NCBI GenBank assembly: GCA_029237775.1
Contig: JAQZBR010000001.1
Location: 530,791 to 594,790, forward strand
Length of the DNA stretch: 64,000 bases
Direction of reading: 5' to 3'
Source of the DNA: Bacteroidota bacterium
GTDB lineage: Bacteria; Bacteroidota; Bacteroidia; 2-12-FULL-35-15
Shown: one piece after another, positions 19,137 to 27,855 of the stretch
How the letters are laid out: every line of letters starts with the position of its first letter
How positions within the stretch are numbered: position 1 is the first letter of the stretch
Notes under the pieces: model-generated
Told to the model about the DNA's origin: nothing
Database searches by the model: none
The model's input: the letters and a program-made list of their open reading frames with translations, nothing else
Made by a program: the position numbers and the translations under genes

Positions 19137-19842
19137 TACTCCTGAAAGTAAGCTTGATGAAACCGTAAAGAAGACCTTATCCGAGTATGAGGCCTCTTAC
19201 GATGCTGCCGATTGGTCAAGGATGGAAGCGATGCTTGATGCGGCCCCAAAACCTGCATTTTCCTTTAAAATGTCTTATGCTTTGTATGCCCTCGCAGGTG
19301 TTCTTGTAATTGGCGGTGGTTATGCATTGATCAATAATATAAAGAATAGAAAATCCGACACGCCTGTCAGCACCTCAACACCTGTTGTTGTTCCACAAAA
19401 AGATATTGTGAAGGAAACCCCTAAAACAAAAACAGTCGTTCCGCCTCCTATTCAGAACGTACTCCCTCCTGCTACGGAAACAAAAGAAACTGTTATAAGC
19501 TCTCCGGAACCGGCAAAAGAAACCAGGACTATAACGACAGAAACAAAAACTGAAAAAACCCCTGTTAAAACGGACAAGCCAAAAACAAAAAAACAAACCA
19601 ATGAGCCCATCATTGAACCTCACGATAAGATCATCATCATGGGTAATGAACCGGTTTTTGGTGATATGCTGGATTCCTCAAAAGGTATCGTAGGCGAAAC
19701 GAAAGAGAAAGAAGAAATTAAGAAAGCTGCTAAGGCAAAAAAAGAAACGCCTGTCGGCTGGAATCAGATAATGACACCGCACATGAATATAGATAGTATG
19801 AGGAAAGCGAGACAGCAGCGGGATTCGCTAAAAAATCAATAG
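19126..19842 (+). CDS. Putative membrane anti-sigma factor
   Basis: The 238-residue protein begins with a short cytoplasmic segment (TLSEYEASYDAADWSRMEAM), the D..W..ME pattern found in proteins paired with Bacteroidota ECF sigma factors. One membrane helix follows (about residues 48-66, YALYALAGVLVIGGGYALI). A long Lys/Pro/Thr-rich periplasmic linker and a short conserved-looking C-terminus come after it. The 11-base overlap with the sigma gene indicates translational coupling. The inferred role is to hold the sigma factor at the membrane until a periplasmic signal arrives. No zinc-binding HxxxCxxC motif is present, so it is not a ZAS-type anti-sigma factor. Confidence 0.72.
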   Translation: MVNNTPESKLDETVKKTLSEYEASYDAADWSRMEAMLDAAPKPAFSFKMSYALYALAGVLVIGGGYALINNIKNRKSDTPVSTSTPVVVPQKDIVKETPKTKTVVPPPIQNVLPPATETKETVISSPEPAKETRTITTETKTEKTPVKTDKPKTKKQTNEPIIEPHDKIIIMGNEPVFGDMLDSSKGIVGETKEKEEIKKAAKAKKETPVGWNQIMTPHMNIDSMRKARQQRDSLKNQ

Positions 19843-19862
19843 TACATAACAACATCCCCTAA

Positions 19863-19888
19863 AAACCATCTTAACGGATGGTTTTTTT
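19863..19888 (+). terminator. Terminator of the sigma/anti-sigma operon
   Basis: AAACCATC/GATGGTTT hairpin followed by T residues. Confidence 0.8.
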
Positions 19889-19940
19889 ATTTTTCTTTTC
19901 TCTTATAAGAAAAGAAGGGACTAGCCTTCTTCTACCTAAA

Positions 19941-20017
19941 TTTAAAAAAATCAGGAGAGGAGCGAAGGATTGGTTCTGGCTTGAACTTTTGCTTCTTTTC
20001 TTTTAAGAGAAAAGAAG
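19941..20017 (+). repeat. 77-bp direct repeat, copy 1
   Basis: It begins TTTAAAAAAATCAGGAGAGG and ends TTTTAAGAGAAAAGAAG. It is identical to 20397-20473 except for one base by eye. Confidence 0.9.
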
Positions 20018-20061
20018 GAACTATTTTTCTCCTATCTATAAATTAAAAGATTATTTCTTCA

Positions 20062-20280
20062 AACTTTTTGAAGGCAAAAAGTTACAAAAACCTTTTCTTT
20101 TCATAAGGAGATTTTCAACTCTCTACCGTTCGTTGAAACCACGGACAAATTAATTGCAGCAGACATTTCACCTCGAAAGTTTAATTTGAATGGCAATCAT
20201 TTGCCGTTATCTCTTAATGAAAAGAAATCCTGCCCTGATGATCCAATGCCCATTCCAAACCCTATTATCATTAATGATTG
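20062..20280 (+). repeat. Dispersed ~220-bp repeat, copy 1
   Basis: It starts with a 9-bp inverted repeat AACTTTTTG/CAAAAAGTT and ends TTAATGATTG. Shared blocks with copy 2 at 48312-48537 include AAGGAGATTTTCAACTCTCT, CGTTCGTTGAAACCACG, ACAAATTAATTGCAGCAG, and TTGCCGTTATCTCTTAATGA. No conserved reading frame is kept between the copies. Confidence 0.85.
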
Positions 20281-20344
20281 ACCGAACTCCTCCTACGAAG
20301 TAGCGCGCTGGCCCTGCCGGAACCCGATGCCGTGTCGGGGTGAA

Positions 20345-20411
20345 CCTGATTTTTTTAAAATATCTTAGCGAGAGCTTCAGTTCTCGAGCTTAGATATTTA
20401 AAAAAATCAGG
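20345..20411. repeat. Long AT-rich hairpin
   Basis: The arms CCTGATTTTTTTAAAATATC and GATATTTAAAAAAATCAGG (plus an inner CTTAGC.GAGA/TCTCGAGCTTAG part) form an almost complete 67-bp inverted repeat. Its right arm overlaps the start of 77-bp repeat copy 2. Confidence 0.85.
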
Positions 20412-20473
20412 AGAGGAGCGAAGAATTGGTTCTGGCTTGAACTTTTGCTTCTTTTCTTTTAAGAGAAAAGAAG
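20397..20473 (+). repeat. 77-bp direct repeat, copy 2
   Basis: Second copy of the repeat at 19941-20017, with AGAATTGG in place of AGGATTGG. Confidence 0.9.
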
Positions 20474-20601
20474 ATACTTTCTGGTCTTGATCTTCTGTTT
20501 CTTTTGCATGCTACAGGGATGTTTTTTTGATAGAAAGAAAAGATATAAAGGCAACTCATTCCTCCACTCCCCGTCTTATAATCAACCACAAATAAAACCG
20601 C

Positions 20602-21552
20602 ATGAGAAAACTTTACTTGCTAATGTTATCACTAAGCTTGCTGACATTTGAAAGGGCCTCTGCCCAAGATCCGCAGTTCACGCAGTTTTACGCAAATCCT
20701 CTATATCTGAATCCCGCTTTTGCAGGATCGAATATTTGCCCGAGAATAAATATTAATTATAGAAACGAATGGCCGGGAATCTCCGGAACTTTTGTCACAA
20801 CAAGCGCATCGTTTGATCGACTCGTTTACAAAATAAAAAGCGGGATCGGTATTATGGCAATGAGCGACAATGCCGGACAAGGCACATTAAAAACAACAAG
20901 CATCAGCGGAGTGTATTCATATCAGGTAAGAATAAAGAAAGACTTCGCTATCAATTTCGGTTTACAGGCCACTTATGGCGAAAAGTCAATTGACTGGACC
21001 AAACTGAACTTCGGTGATCAGATCGATGAGCGGAGAGGATTTGTAAGAAATACAAAGGAGGTGCAAGGTCTATCTAAAAAGTCGTATGTGGACCTTTCAG
21101 CGGGAATTGTGGCTTTCAGTAAAAGATTTTATGGAGGTTTCGCAGCACATCATCTGAATACACCCGATGAAGGATTGATCGGGCAAAGTAAATTGCCAAT
21201 GAAATTAACTGCTCACGCAGGAGCGATCATTCAGGTTGGCGACAAACAAGCGGAAACCACGATCTCACCCAATATTATATACCAGAAACAACAGGACTTT
21301 CAACAACTTAACCTTGGTGTTTACTTAACCAAAGGAATTTTGGTTGGCGGACTCTGGTACCGGAACAGTGATGCATTCATTATTCTGGTTGGAATTCAGA
21401 AAGGCGCCTTCAAGATCGGTTATAGCTATGATCTGACAGTTTCAAAATTAACAAGTGCATCTGCCGGATCGCATGAGTTGTCGTTAGGTATACAATTGAA
21501 TTGTAAAAAGCCGAAGCCGAAATACAGACCGGAATTATGTCCCAGCTTTTAA
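20602..21552 (+). CDS. PorP/SprF family type IX secretion system membrane protein
   Basis: The 316-residue protein has a signal peptide (MRKLYLLMLSLSLLTFERASA) followed by the family hallmark DPQFTQFYANPLYLNPAFAG. It continues with alternating beta-strand segments consistent with an outer-membrane barrel, ending LGIQLNCKKPKPKYRPELC. PorP/SprF proteins assist secretion or surface attachment of particular T9SS cargo, often encoded next to large adhesins. Seven proteins with T9SS sorting domains lie within this window, but none is adjacent, so its specific client is unknown. It follows a sigma/anti-sigma pair across a repeat-rich gap. Confidence 0.9.
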   Translation: MRKLYLLMLSLSLLTFERASAQDPQFTQFYANPLYLNPAFAGSNICPRININYRNEWPGISGTFVTTSASFDRLVYKIKSGIGIMAMSDNAGQGTLKTTSISGVYSYQVRIKKDFAINFGLQATYGEKSIDWTKLNFGDQIDERRGFVRNTKEVQGLSKKSYVDLSAGIVAFSKRFYGGFAAHHLNTPDEGLIGQSKLPMKLTAHAGAIIQVGDKQAETTISPNIIYQKQQDFQQLNLGVYLTKGILVGGLWYRNSDAFIILVGIQKGAFKIGYSYDLTVSKLTSASAGSHELSLGIQLNCKKPKPKYRPELCPSF

Positions 21553-21607
21553 TGTTAAACACTGTTAAGATTTTTAAGATGGCATTACAATTGGAATCCC
21601 TCAGAAT

Positions 21608-21715
21608 ATGAAACTTGGAATTGAAAATACGATCAAAGAAATTTTTGAAAATTTTGAAGCAGAGATCACCTCAGAGATCTGGAACAATATTGAATCGGAG
21701 ATCAATCCGAAATAA
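21608..21715 (+). CDS. Possible 35-residue peptide
   Basis: An ATG at 21608 opens a 35-residue frame (MKLGIENTIKEIFENFEAEI ... WNNIESEINPK). It lies between the PorP gene and a plus-strand terminator. The pattern F-E-x-E-x-x-x-x-I-W-x-x-I-E resembles the N-terminal cytoplasmic part of Bacteroidota anti-sigma proteins, so it may be a remnant or a free-standing piece of one. No clear ribosome-binding site was seen, and it could be non-coding. Confidence 0.3.
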   Translation: MKLGIENTIKEIFENFEAEITSEIWNNIESEINPK

Positions 21716-21789
21716 GTATTTCCTGCATGGGCAGGAATGTTGTGAAGTTGAGGGTTAGTTTTAGTTTGTTTAGTTTTAGAGAGCAGCAA

Positions 21790-21818
21790 GGCCCACAAAA
21801 TTGTGGGCCTCGTTGTTT
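21790..21818 (+). terminator. Terminator after PorP gene
   Basis: GGCCCACAA/TTGTGGGCC hairpin followed by a T-rich stretch on the plus strand. It also lies directly after the stop of the convergent lysine-rich gene. Confidence 0.75.
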
Positions 21819-22094
21819 TTATTTCTTTGTAGTCGTTTTCTTACCTGCTTTCTTCGCTCCTTTTTTTGCCGGGCCCTTAGGAGTTTGATTTCCTGTTTTT
21901 GCGGCTGCTTTCTTTGGTGCTGACTTTCCGGGATTTTTTGTTTTCACTTTTTCTCCGCCTTTCATTTTCGCAGTATTATCTTTTCCACCAACCTTTGCTT
22001 TTCTGCTGTCCATGTCGTCCTTGTTCTGAGGCTTCATAGTTTTTGAACCACCTTTGTTTCCTTGTTGTCCTTTATTGCCTGTTGCTGTTTTCAT
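21819..22094 (-). CDS. Lysine-rich low-complexity protein (histone H1-like composition)
   Basis: The 91-residue protein is made almost only of Lys, Gly, Ala, Thr, Asn and Pro (MKTATGNKGQQGNKGG ... KGAKKAGKKTTTKK). It has no hydrophobic core and no signal peptide, and is strongly basic and probably disordered. Its C-terminal KKxxKKAxKK pattern resembles bacterial histone H1-like tails, so nucleic-acid binding is plausible (inference from composition only). It is a lone minus-strand gene between plus-strand genes. The N-terminal Gly/Asn/Lys part also resembles small stress-associated Bacteroidota proteins. Confidence 0.6.
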   Translation of the reverse strand: MKTATGNKGQQGNKGGSKTMKPQNKDDMDSRKAKVGGKDNTAKMKGGEKVKTKNPGKSAPKKAAAKTGNQTPKGPAKKGAKKAGKKTTTKK

Positions 22095-22226
22095 AGTGTT
22101 AAGGTTTAAAAATAATTATTCATTGATCATTCGATCTCAATAAGAATTGTAAAAAACATGCCATCGCCTCAGTGTAAATGCGTTGAAACTATTATGATTA
22201 CCTTCACCCGGAACAATTCTTCTATA

Positions 22227-23231
22227 ATGAAAATCTATCTTCAATACTTCCTGTTACTACTGCTTGCCCTTCTGATATACTCCTGCGGGAATGAACCTGC
22301 TCAAAAGCCTCTCTCCATTAATCAGCCCGACACTCTTAATTATGATTCAACTGCTGATGTCCGGAATGAAAAACTCAGCTACAGCGAATCATATAACCGG
22401 GCTCTGTCTTTATTTAAAACACCCTATAATGAAAAAGACATAGCGACAAGTTTCGGAAATGCGCATGTGATCATTTCGGGCCCGGAAGATGGTGACCCGC
22501 TTGTGCTGCTGCATGGCATGAATGCAAGTTCAACCATGTGGTATCCAAACATAAATGCTTTATCACAGTCTCACAGGGTTTACGCCATCGACTTTTTGCT
22601 TGAGCCCGGAAAATCACTTTGTCAGAGTGAAATAAGCAATACCGATGAGATCGTGAACTGGTATTACGAGATCTTTGATAAGCTAAGCCTTCATCATTTC
22701 AGCATTGTTGGGGCCTCCCGCGGTGGATGGCTTGCAATGAACATTGCACTTCGTAGTAAAAGCCGTATTGATAAAATTGTTTTGCTAAGCCCCGCGCAAG
22801 CATTCATCTGGATCAAACCGAACATGAAGATCATCTCCAACATCACGTATACCATGTCCCCGAAAAGGAAACGCTTAAGAAATGTGTTGGAAACAATGAC
22901 CAATAATGTCGACAATATCAATCAGATCTATATCAACCAATATTATATTGCAAGCAAAGAAGCGGAAGTAAGTAAATGCATTCTGCAGATGAGGCCATTC
23001 GCTGATGAGCAGCTCCGTTCATTAAACATGCCGGTACTTCTCTTAATTGGTGACAACGACATCATCAACAATCAAAACAGCATTGAACGGGCAAATAAAT
23101 ACATGAAGAACGTGGAAGCGGAAACCATTAAAGATGCAGGACACTTTCTTTCGATCGACCAATCGGAGATCATAAATAAAAAGATCCTTGACTTTTTAAC
23201 TGTCAAGGATCCTCTGATTGTTAAAGATTAA
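22227..23231 (+). CDS. Alpha/beta-hydrolase lipoprotein
   Basis: I chose the ATG at 22227 because it begins a lipoprotein signal (MKIYLQYFLLLLLALLIYSC with the cysteine at residue 20). The upstream in-frame ATG at 22158 gives no leader. The 334-residue protein has the oxyanion-loop motif LHGMNASSTMW, the nucleophile elbow GASRGGW (Ser about 164), the acid in IGDNDII, and the catalytic histidine in AGHFLSID, so it should be an active esterase or related hydrolase in the envelope. The substrate cannot be predicted. The C-terminus ends in two similar KDP/VKD repeats. It is a single gene, convergent with glyS. Confidence 0.82.
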   Translation: MKIYLQYFLLLLLALLIYSCGNEPAQKPLSINQPDTLNYDSTADVRNEKLSYSESYNRALSLFKTPYNEKDIATSFGNAHVIISGPEDGDPLVLLHGMNASSTMWYPNINALSQSHRVYAIDFLLEPGKSLCQSEISNTDEIVNWYYEIFDKLSLHHFSIVGASRGGWLAMNIALRSKSRIDKIVLLSPAQAFIWIKPNMKIISNITYTMSPKRKRLRNVLETMTNNVDNINQIYINQYYIASKEAEVSKCILQMRPFADEQLRSLNMPVLLLIGDNDIINNQNSIERANKYMKNVEAETIKDAGHFLSIDQSEIINKKILDFLTVKDPLIVKD

Positions 23232-23339
23232 TAAAATTTGATTTGTAATAAAGCTCTGCAACCTTCTCGATACGTTTTTTCTGAAAAAGAAAAAACACTC
23301 GAACTGACCCAACCACAGACTCGTTATTCGTAAACCATA

Positions 23340-23372
23340 GATTCGTAAATTCGTACCGATTCGCTATCTGTA
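23340..23372 (-). repeat. 3'-UTR repeat directly after glyS
   Basis: On the minus strand, TACAGATAGCGAAT directly follows the glyS stop, and GAATTTACGAATC follows six bases later. The same two blocks in the same order and orientation follow the nrdB stop at 30093-30126. Confidence 0.8.
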
Positions 23373-24917
23373 CTATTTTAAGCTCATCAACGCTTTCTTA
23401 AAGCTCACCTTCTCATCCACAATTTTCGCAAGCGCATCAATACTCACACGGTCCTGTGTCATTGTATCACGGAAACGGATCGTAACTGTATTATCTTCCA
23501 GCGACTGGTGATCAACGGTGATACAGAACGGTGTTCCGATCGCATCCTGTCTGCGGTAACGCTTACCGATAGTATCCTTTTCATCGTACGCAGTTGCATG
23601 GTCGAACTTCAACAGATCCATGATCTCGCGTGCCTTTTCAGGAAGTCCGTCTTTTTTCACCAAAGGCAATACAGCCACCTTTATTGGCGCTAAGAATGCA
23701 GGAAGGTTCAATGCTGTACGTGTTGTTCCATCTTCCAGCTTCTCCTCTACAAATGCTTTCGACATCACCGCAAGGAATAAACGATCCAGCCCCACCGAAG
23801 TCTCCACCACATAAGGCACATAATTCTGATTCAGCTCCGGATCAAAATACTGAAGCTTCTTCCCCGAATGCTGTTCGTGTGCTTTTAAATCGAAATCGGT
23901 ACGTGAGTGGATTCCTTCAAGCTCTTTGAATCCGAAAGGGAAGTTAAATTCTATATCGCAGGCTGCATTCGCGTAATGTGCAAGTTTCAAGTGGTCGTGG
24001 AAACGGTAGTTAGCTTCACCAAATCCAAGCGACTGATGCCATTTCATCCTGGTTTCTTTCCAGTGATTGTACCATTCCATTTCAGTTCCGGGACGAACAA
24101 AGAATTGCATTTCCATCTGTTCAAATTCACGCATTCTGAAAATGAACTGCCGCGCTACGATCTCATTCCGGAAAGCTTTTCCTGTTTGTGCGATCCCGAA
24201 AGGAATTTTCATCCTTCCTGATTTCTGCACATTTAAAAAATTAACAAAGATCCCTTGTGCCGTTTCCGGACGAAGATAAATTGTGTTAGAATCCTCACTC
24301 ACAGCGCCCATTGAAGTGCTGAACATTAAATTGAACTGACGTACTTCCGTCCAGTTCTTCGAACCGGAGATCGGACAAACTATCTCACAATCAATGATGA
24401 TCTGGCGAACAGCCTCGAGATCATTCTTCTCCAGCGAATCTTTGAACTTGCTTAATATTGAATCCGCTTTCGCCTGGTTTTCCAATACTCTTGCATTGGT
24501 TGAACGGAATGTTTCTTCATTGAAAGCTTCCCCGAAACGCTCTTTCGCCTTGTCAACTTCTTTCTGGATCTTCCCATCTATTTTCGCTACGTGCTCCTCA
24601 ATCAGCACATCTGCACGGTAACGTTTCTTGCTGTCCTTATTATCGATCAATGGATCATTGAAAGCATCCACGTGTCCGGAAGCTTTCCATGTGGTAGGAT
24701 GCATAAAGATCGCAGCATCGATTCCCACAATATTCTCATGCATCTGCACCATTGCTTTCCACCAGTAATCACGGAGATTTTTTTTCAGCTCCGCTCCCAT
24801 TTGTCCGTAATCATACACTGCACTTAATCCGTCATAGATCTCGCTGCTTTGAAATATAAATCCGTACTCCTTTGAGTGGGAAATAATGTTTTTGAATATA
24901 TCTTCCTGGTTTGCCAT
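23373..24917 (-). CDS. glyS: Glycyl-tRNA synthetase (class II, single chain)
   Basis: The 514-residue protein charges tRNA-Gly. It shows the eukaryotic/archaeal-like homodimeric GlyRS layout: N-terminal SSEIYDGLSAVYDYGQMG, class II motif 2 (AFRNEIVARQFIFRMREFEQ), motif 3 (ETSVGLDRLFLAV), and a C-terminal anticodon-binding domain starting near PIKVAVLPLVKKDG. I chose the ATG at 24917 (MANQEDIFKNII): a TTACTTTTG promoter element lies a few bases upstream, so the longer frame starting at 24974 cannot be translated from this promoter. The 5' leader would be very short. Confidence 0.95.
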   Translation of the reverse strand: MANQEDIFKNIISHSKEYGFIFQSSEIYDGLSAVYDYGQMGAELKKNLRDYWWKAMVQMHENIVGIDAAIFMHPTTWKASGHVDAFNDPLIDNKDSKKRYRADVLIEEHVAKIDGKIQKEVDKAKERFGEAFNEETFRSTNARVLENQAKADSILSKFKDSLEKNDLEAVRQIIIDCEIVCPISGSKNWTEVRQFNLMFSTSMGAVSEDSNTIYLRPETAQGIFVNFLNVQKSGRMKIPFGIAQTGKAFRNEIVARQFIFRMREFEQMEMQFFVRPGTEMEWYNHWKETRMKWHQSLGFGEANYRFHDHLKLAHYANAACDIEFNFPFGFKELEGIHSRTDFDLKAHEQHSGKKLQYFDPELNQNYVPYVVETSVGLDRLFLAVMSKAFVEEKLEDGTTRTALNLPAFLAPIKVAVLPLVKKDGLPEKAREIMDLLKFDHATAYDEKDTIGKRYRRQDAIGTPFCITVDHQSLEDNTVTIRFRDTMTQDRVSIDALAKIVDEKVSFKKALMSLK

Positions 24918-24925
24918 AGTGGGTG

Positions 24926-24933
24926 CAAAAGTA
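24926..24933 (-). promoter_or_regulatory. -7 promoter element of glyS
   Basis: On the minus strand TACTTTTG matches TAnnTTTG and ends 8 bases before the start codon, implying an almost leaderless mRNA. Confidence 0.65.
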
Positions 24934-25017
24934 AGTGTTATTGTGAATTTTGGAAAATAATATTGAGCAGACAATTTTTAACATAAGGTTCATACAGATT
25001 GTTTGATTTGAATAGAC

Positions 25018-25025
25018 TACTTTTG
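25018..25025 (+). promoter_or_regulatory. -7 promoter element of the 25030 operon
   Basis: TACTTTTG matches TAnnTTTG and ends 4 bases before the ATG at 25030. This implies a leaderless or near-leaderless transcript. Confidence 0.6.
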
Positions 25026-25029
25026 CCGA

Positions 25030-25515
25030 ATGATCAGAAATGTATTTATATTTATATTCATATTCCTCTTGTCATGTAAATTTTCCATGGCTCAGTCAGC
25101 TTCACCGGATGTGATCTCCTGCTCCGGCAACAGCTTTAACAACGGAGGCAACCAGCTGGACTGGACGCTCGGTGAGCCCGTCACTTCAACTCTTTCGGGA
25201 GGAAATAATGCATTAAGTCAGGGATTTCATCAGCCGGATCTTCTGATCACTTCATTGAATGAGCTTCAGCTGGATTACCTGCTCAATGTGTATCCGAATC
25301 CAACCACTGACATTGTCCATCTTCAGTTCACTGACCTTAAAGTAACTGTCAGCATAGAATTATTTACATCCGAAGGAAAATTACTCGAATCACAGAAAGT
25401 GAATTCAAACGAGGCTCAGCTGAGTTTGTTGAAATATAAAGCCGGCACCTATCTTCTTTCAGTTAAAGAAAGTGGCTCAGCAGCAAAAACCTTCCGAATC
25501 ATCAAATCACATTAA
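25030..25515 (+). CDS. Small T9SS-sorted secreted protein
   Basis: The 161-residue protein has a signal peptide (MIRNVFIFIFIFLLSCKFSMAQ) and a short Ser/Asn/Gly-rich segment (DWTLGEPVTSTLSGGNNALS). It ends in a complete type A T9SS sorting domain (LLNVYPNPTTDIVHLQF ... GTYLLSVKESG ... KTFRIIKSH). The region before the sorting domain is only about 65 residues and matches the short GE.v...l..g...l.QGF module common in such proteins. It is 12 bases upstream of the collagen-like gene, so the two are probably co-transcribed and act together on the surface (inference). Confidence 0.85.
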   Translation: MIRNVFIFIFIFLLSCKFSMAQSASPDVISCSGNSFNNGGNQLDWTLGEPVTSTLSGGNNALSQGFHQPDLLITSLNELQLDYLLNVYPNPTTDIVHLQFTDLKVTVSIELFTSEGKLLESQKVNSNEAQLSLLKYKAGTYLLSVKESGSAAKTFRIIKSH

Positions 25516-25527
25516 TTAAAACCTATC

Positions 25528-27750
25528 ATGAAAAGATCATTACTTTTTGTTGCATTAAATTTATTATTTCTCGCAACTTTTGGCCAGGCCCCACAGGGAT
25601 TCAATTACCAGGCTGTTGCAAGAAATACTGCAGGAGTAGCTCTGACCAACCAGGCAGTAGGTTTACAGATCAGTTTGTTGCAGGGGAGCGCAACCGGGAC
25701 TGCTGTTTACACAGAAACACACGCAGTCACCTCAAATAATATCGGTCTTCTCAACATTGTAGTGGGGAACGGAACACCTGTAACGGGTACATTTAGCGCT
25801 ATTAACTGGGCTACGGGTCCGTATTTTATCCAGATCAGCATGGACATAACAGGTGGAACCAGCTATGTGCTGATGGGTACACAGCAACTGATGAGTGTGC
25901 CATACGCCCTGTACGCAGCCAATTCAGGAGGTTCAGCAGGTGCTACAGGTGCTACAGGTGCTGTTGGTGCCACCGGAATCAACGGGACCAATGGTATAGA
26001 TGGAGCTACAGGTGCAACCGGAGCAGATGGAACAAATGGTACTAACGGAACGAATGGTGTTACAGGTGCAACAGGAACTGCAGGAACAAACGGTACTAAT
26101 GGAGCTACAGGGACTACAGGAGCCACCGGGACCACGGGAGCAACAGGAACCGCAGGCACTAACGGTTCAACAGGTGCGACTGGAACTGCGGGAACAAATG
26201 GTATAAACGGAACTAACGGATCTAATGGCGTTACAGGTGCAACTGGAAGCACTGGCAGCACCGGTGCAGCAGGAACTGCAGGAACCGATGGAACTAATGG
26301 TGCAACTGGAGCTACGGGTGCTGTTGGAGCCACCGGAACTTTTGGTGTAACAGGAACGATCGGGCAGACTCTTCGTCACAATGGAACCACATGGCAATCC
26401 ACCAGTAATCTTTTTAACAATCCTTCAAACAACTATATCGGAATTGGTACAACAAACCCTTCTGACCTACTGCATGTCTCTAGAACTGCAGTAAATTCAA
26501 CCGCTGAAGGACTCGCTCGTTTTTCTGTATCAGATGGATATTCTTATTTGCAGATTGTTAACAACACTACCAATGACAACGTTTTTGAACCAAAGATCTA
26601 TAGTAATCAGAATGGATCCCTGGCTCCTTCTTTAGTTATTGAAGCCGATAACAATAATGATACGGGCGGACAACCTGTAATTGTTCTGAATGGTAAGTCA
26701 GGTGGAGATGATGTAAGCTACAGATCACTTTTTGATGTGCGTGACAATGGCGTTTCTACATTACTCATTGATAAAGATGGAAATGTAGGAATGGGAAACA
26801 ATACAGCACCAACTGCTAAGCTGCATGTCCTATCCACATCAACTAATTTTACTGAAACGTTTAAGATCACTAATACCGCGGCTAGTGGTGCCGGGGTGTA
26901 TCTTGATGCTCAAAATAAAGACTGGCTGATTTATGGAAGTAATGCTTCATCTGCTGCGGGAGATCAGAAACTGGTTTTCAGAGATCAGTCCGCTGCTATT
27001 GACAGAATGGTGATTAATAACAACGGACACGTTGGGATTGGTACTACATCACCGGGAATATTTTCGGGATCCTCACGTTACTTAACGGTTTCTTCCGGAG
27101 ATAATTACGGATCATTCCCGGTTTCACTTGAGCTTCAAGGTGCTAACACTTCTCCTTTAGCACCTTTTGCTCAGATCGATTTCTCCTCTTATGGGACATC
27201 CGCGGATAATGCCGCGCGGATAGATGCAAGGCGTGGCAATTCGACCAATATGGGAACTCTGGTTTTTTCCACAAATGACGGAACAGCACTCACTGAAAGA
27301 ATGCGAATAAAAGATGCAGGGAATGTCGGGATCAATACGGGCAGTTCCACCATTTCCGTAAACGCACTGCTTTCAATCAAAGACGGGCACGTTCAGATCC
27401 AGCAGACTACCGCTCCGACAGTGGTACTAGGCGCTGCGGGTACAGGCGCTTCCGCTTCAATATCCACATCGAACCCCAAGTCGACTGATGTCGTTGGAAG
27501 GGTTACCATCACTACCGGAACAGGTGCGGGAACAGGAGTTTCCTATATAACTGTAAACTATAATAAAGCTTATGCGAGCAATCCGGTTGTGATCCTTACA
27601 CCCGCTAATGCAGCCGCTGCATCAGCTGAATCCGGCCTAGGTGTTTATGTGCAAAACAGCACAACTACAGGTTTTTCCATTGGATTTTTAACTGCAGCAC
27701 CGGCTTCAACTACCTATACCTTTAATTATTTTATTATTGAAACCCAGTAA
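25528..27750 (+). CDS. Collagen-like surface fibre protein
   Basis: The 740-residue protein has a signal peptide ([20 protein letters not shown]), then an N-terminal domain typical of Bacteroidota fibre proteins ([16 protein letters not shown] ... [12 protein letters not shown]). An uninterrupted Gly-X-Y region of about 48 triplets follows (residues about 132-279, mostly GAT, GTN, GTA, GAV). Next come tail-fibre-like repeats ([26 protein letters not shown]) and a C-terminal beta-rich head ending FNYFIIETQ. Thr at the Y position is very common, as in glycosylated bacterial collagens such as BclA. It should trimerise into a rod with a globular tip. No T9SS sorting domain is present. A T9SS cargo gene is 12 bases upstream. 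Confidence 0.85.
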   Translation: MKRSLLFVALNLLFLATFGQAPQGFNYQAVARNTAGVALTNQAVGLQISLLQGSATGTAVYTETHAVTSNNIGLLNIVVGNGTPVTGTFSAINWATGPYFIQISMDITGGTSYVLMGTQQLMSVPYALYAANSGGSAGATGATGAVGATGINGTNGIDGATGATGADGTNGTNGTNGVTGATGTAGTNGTNGATGTTGATGTTGATGTAGTNGSTGATGTAGTNGINGTNGSNGVTGATGSTGSTGAAGTAGTDGTNGATGATGAVGATGTFGVTGTIGQTLRHNGTTWQSTSNLFNNPSNNYIGIGTTNPSDLLHVSRTAVNSTAEGLARFSVSDGYSYLQIVNNTTNDNVFEPKIYSNQNGSLAPSLVIEADNNNDTGGQPVIVLNGKSGGDDVSYRSLFDVRDNGVSTLLIDKDGNVGMGNNTAPTAKLHVLSTSTNFTETFKITNTAASGAGVYLDAQNKDWLIYGSNASSAAGDQKLVFRDQSAAIDRMVINNNGHVGIGTTSPGIFSGSSRYLTVSSGDNYGSFPVSLELQGANTSPLAPFAQIDFSSYGTSADNAARIDARRGNSTNMGTLVFSTNDGTALTERMRIKDAGNVGINTGSSTISVNALLSIKDGHVQIQQTTAPTVVLGAAGTGASASISTSNPKSTDVVGRVTITTGTGAGTGVSYITVNYNKAYASNPVVILTPANAAAASAESGLGVYVQNSTTTGFSIGFLTAAPASTTYTFNYFIIETQ

Positions 27751-27774
27751 ACTGAAAATATCAAACTGATATTA

Positions 27775-27799
27775 AAACTCTGCACCAGCGGAGTTTTTT
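27775..27799 (+). terminator. Terminator of the fibre operon
   Basis: AAACTC/GAGTTT stem with loop TGCACCAGCG followed by six T. Confidence 0.7.
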
Positions 27800-27832
27800 G
27801 CTTATCCTCTTTTCTTTCCGCCCCTTAAATCG

Positions 27833-27840
27833 TATCTTTG
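27833..27840 (+). promoter_or_regulatory. -7 promoter element of the DUF3109 gene
   Basis: TATCTTTG matches TAnnTTTG. Its last three bases form an apparent TTG start codon at 27838, so translation must start downstream, at the ATG at 27856. Confidence 0.6.
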
Positions 27841-27855
27841 CAATCAGAACTCATC

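Larger units (their letters stand above)
19889..20601. other. Repeat-rich intergenic region
   Basis: This gap of over 700 bases contains no credible gene. It contains the two copies of a 77-bp direct repeat, one copy of a ~220-bp dispersed repeat, and a large hairpin, each listed separately. No clear promoter for the downstream PorP gene is visible. Confidence 0.8.

Noticed and set aside
25863..26397. Open frames on the minus strand through the collagen-like region encoding Val/Pro/Ala-rich or Ser/Cys-rich proteins.
   Set aside because: They are mirror frames of a repetitive Gly-X-Y sequence; no start, promoter or protein feature supports them.
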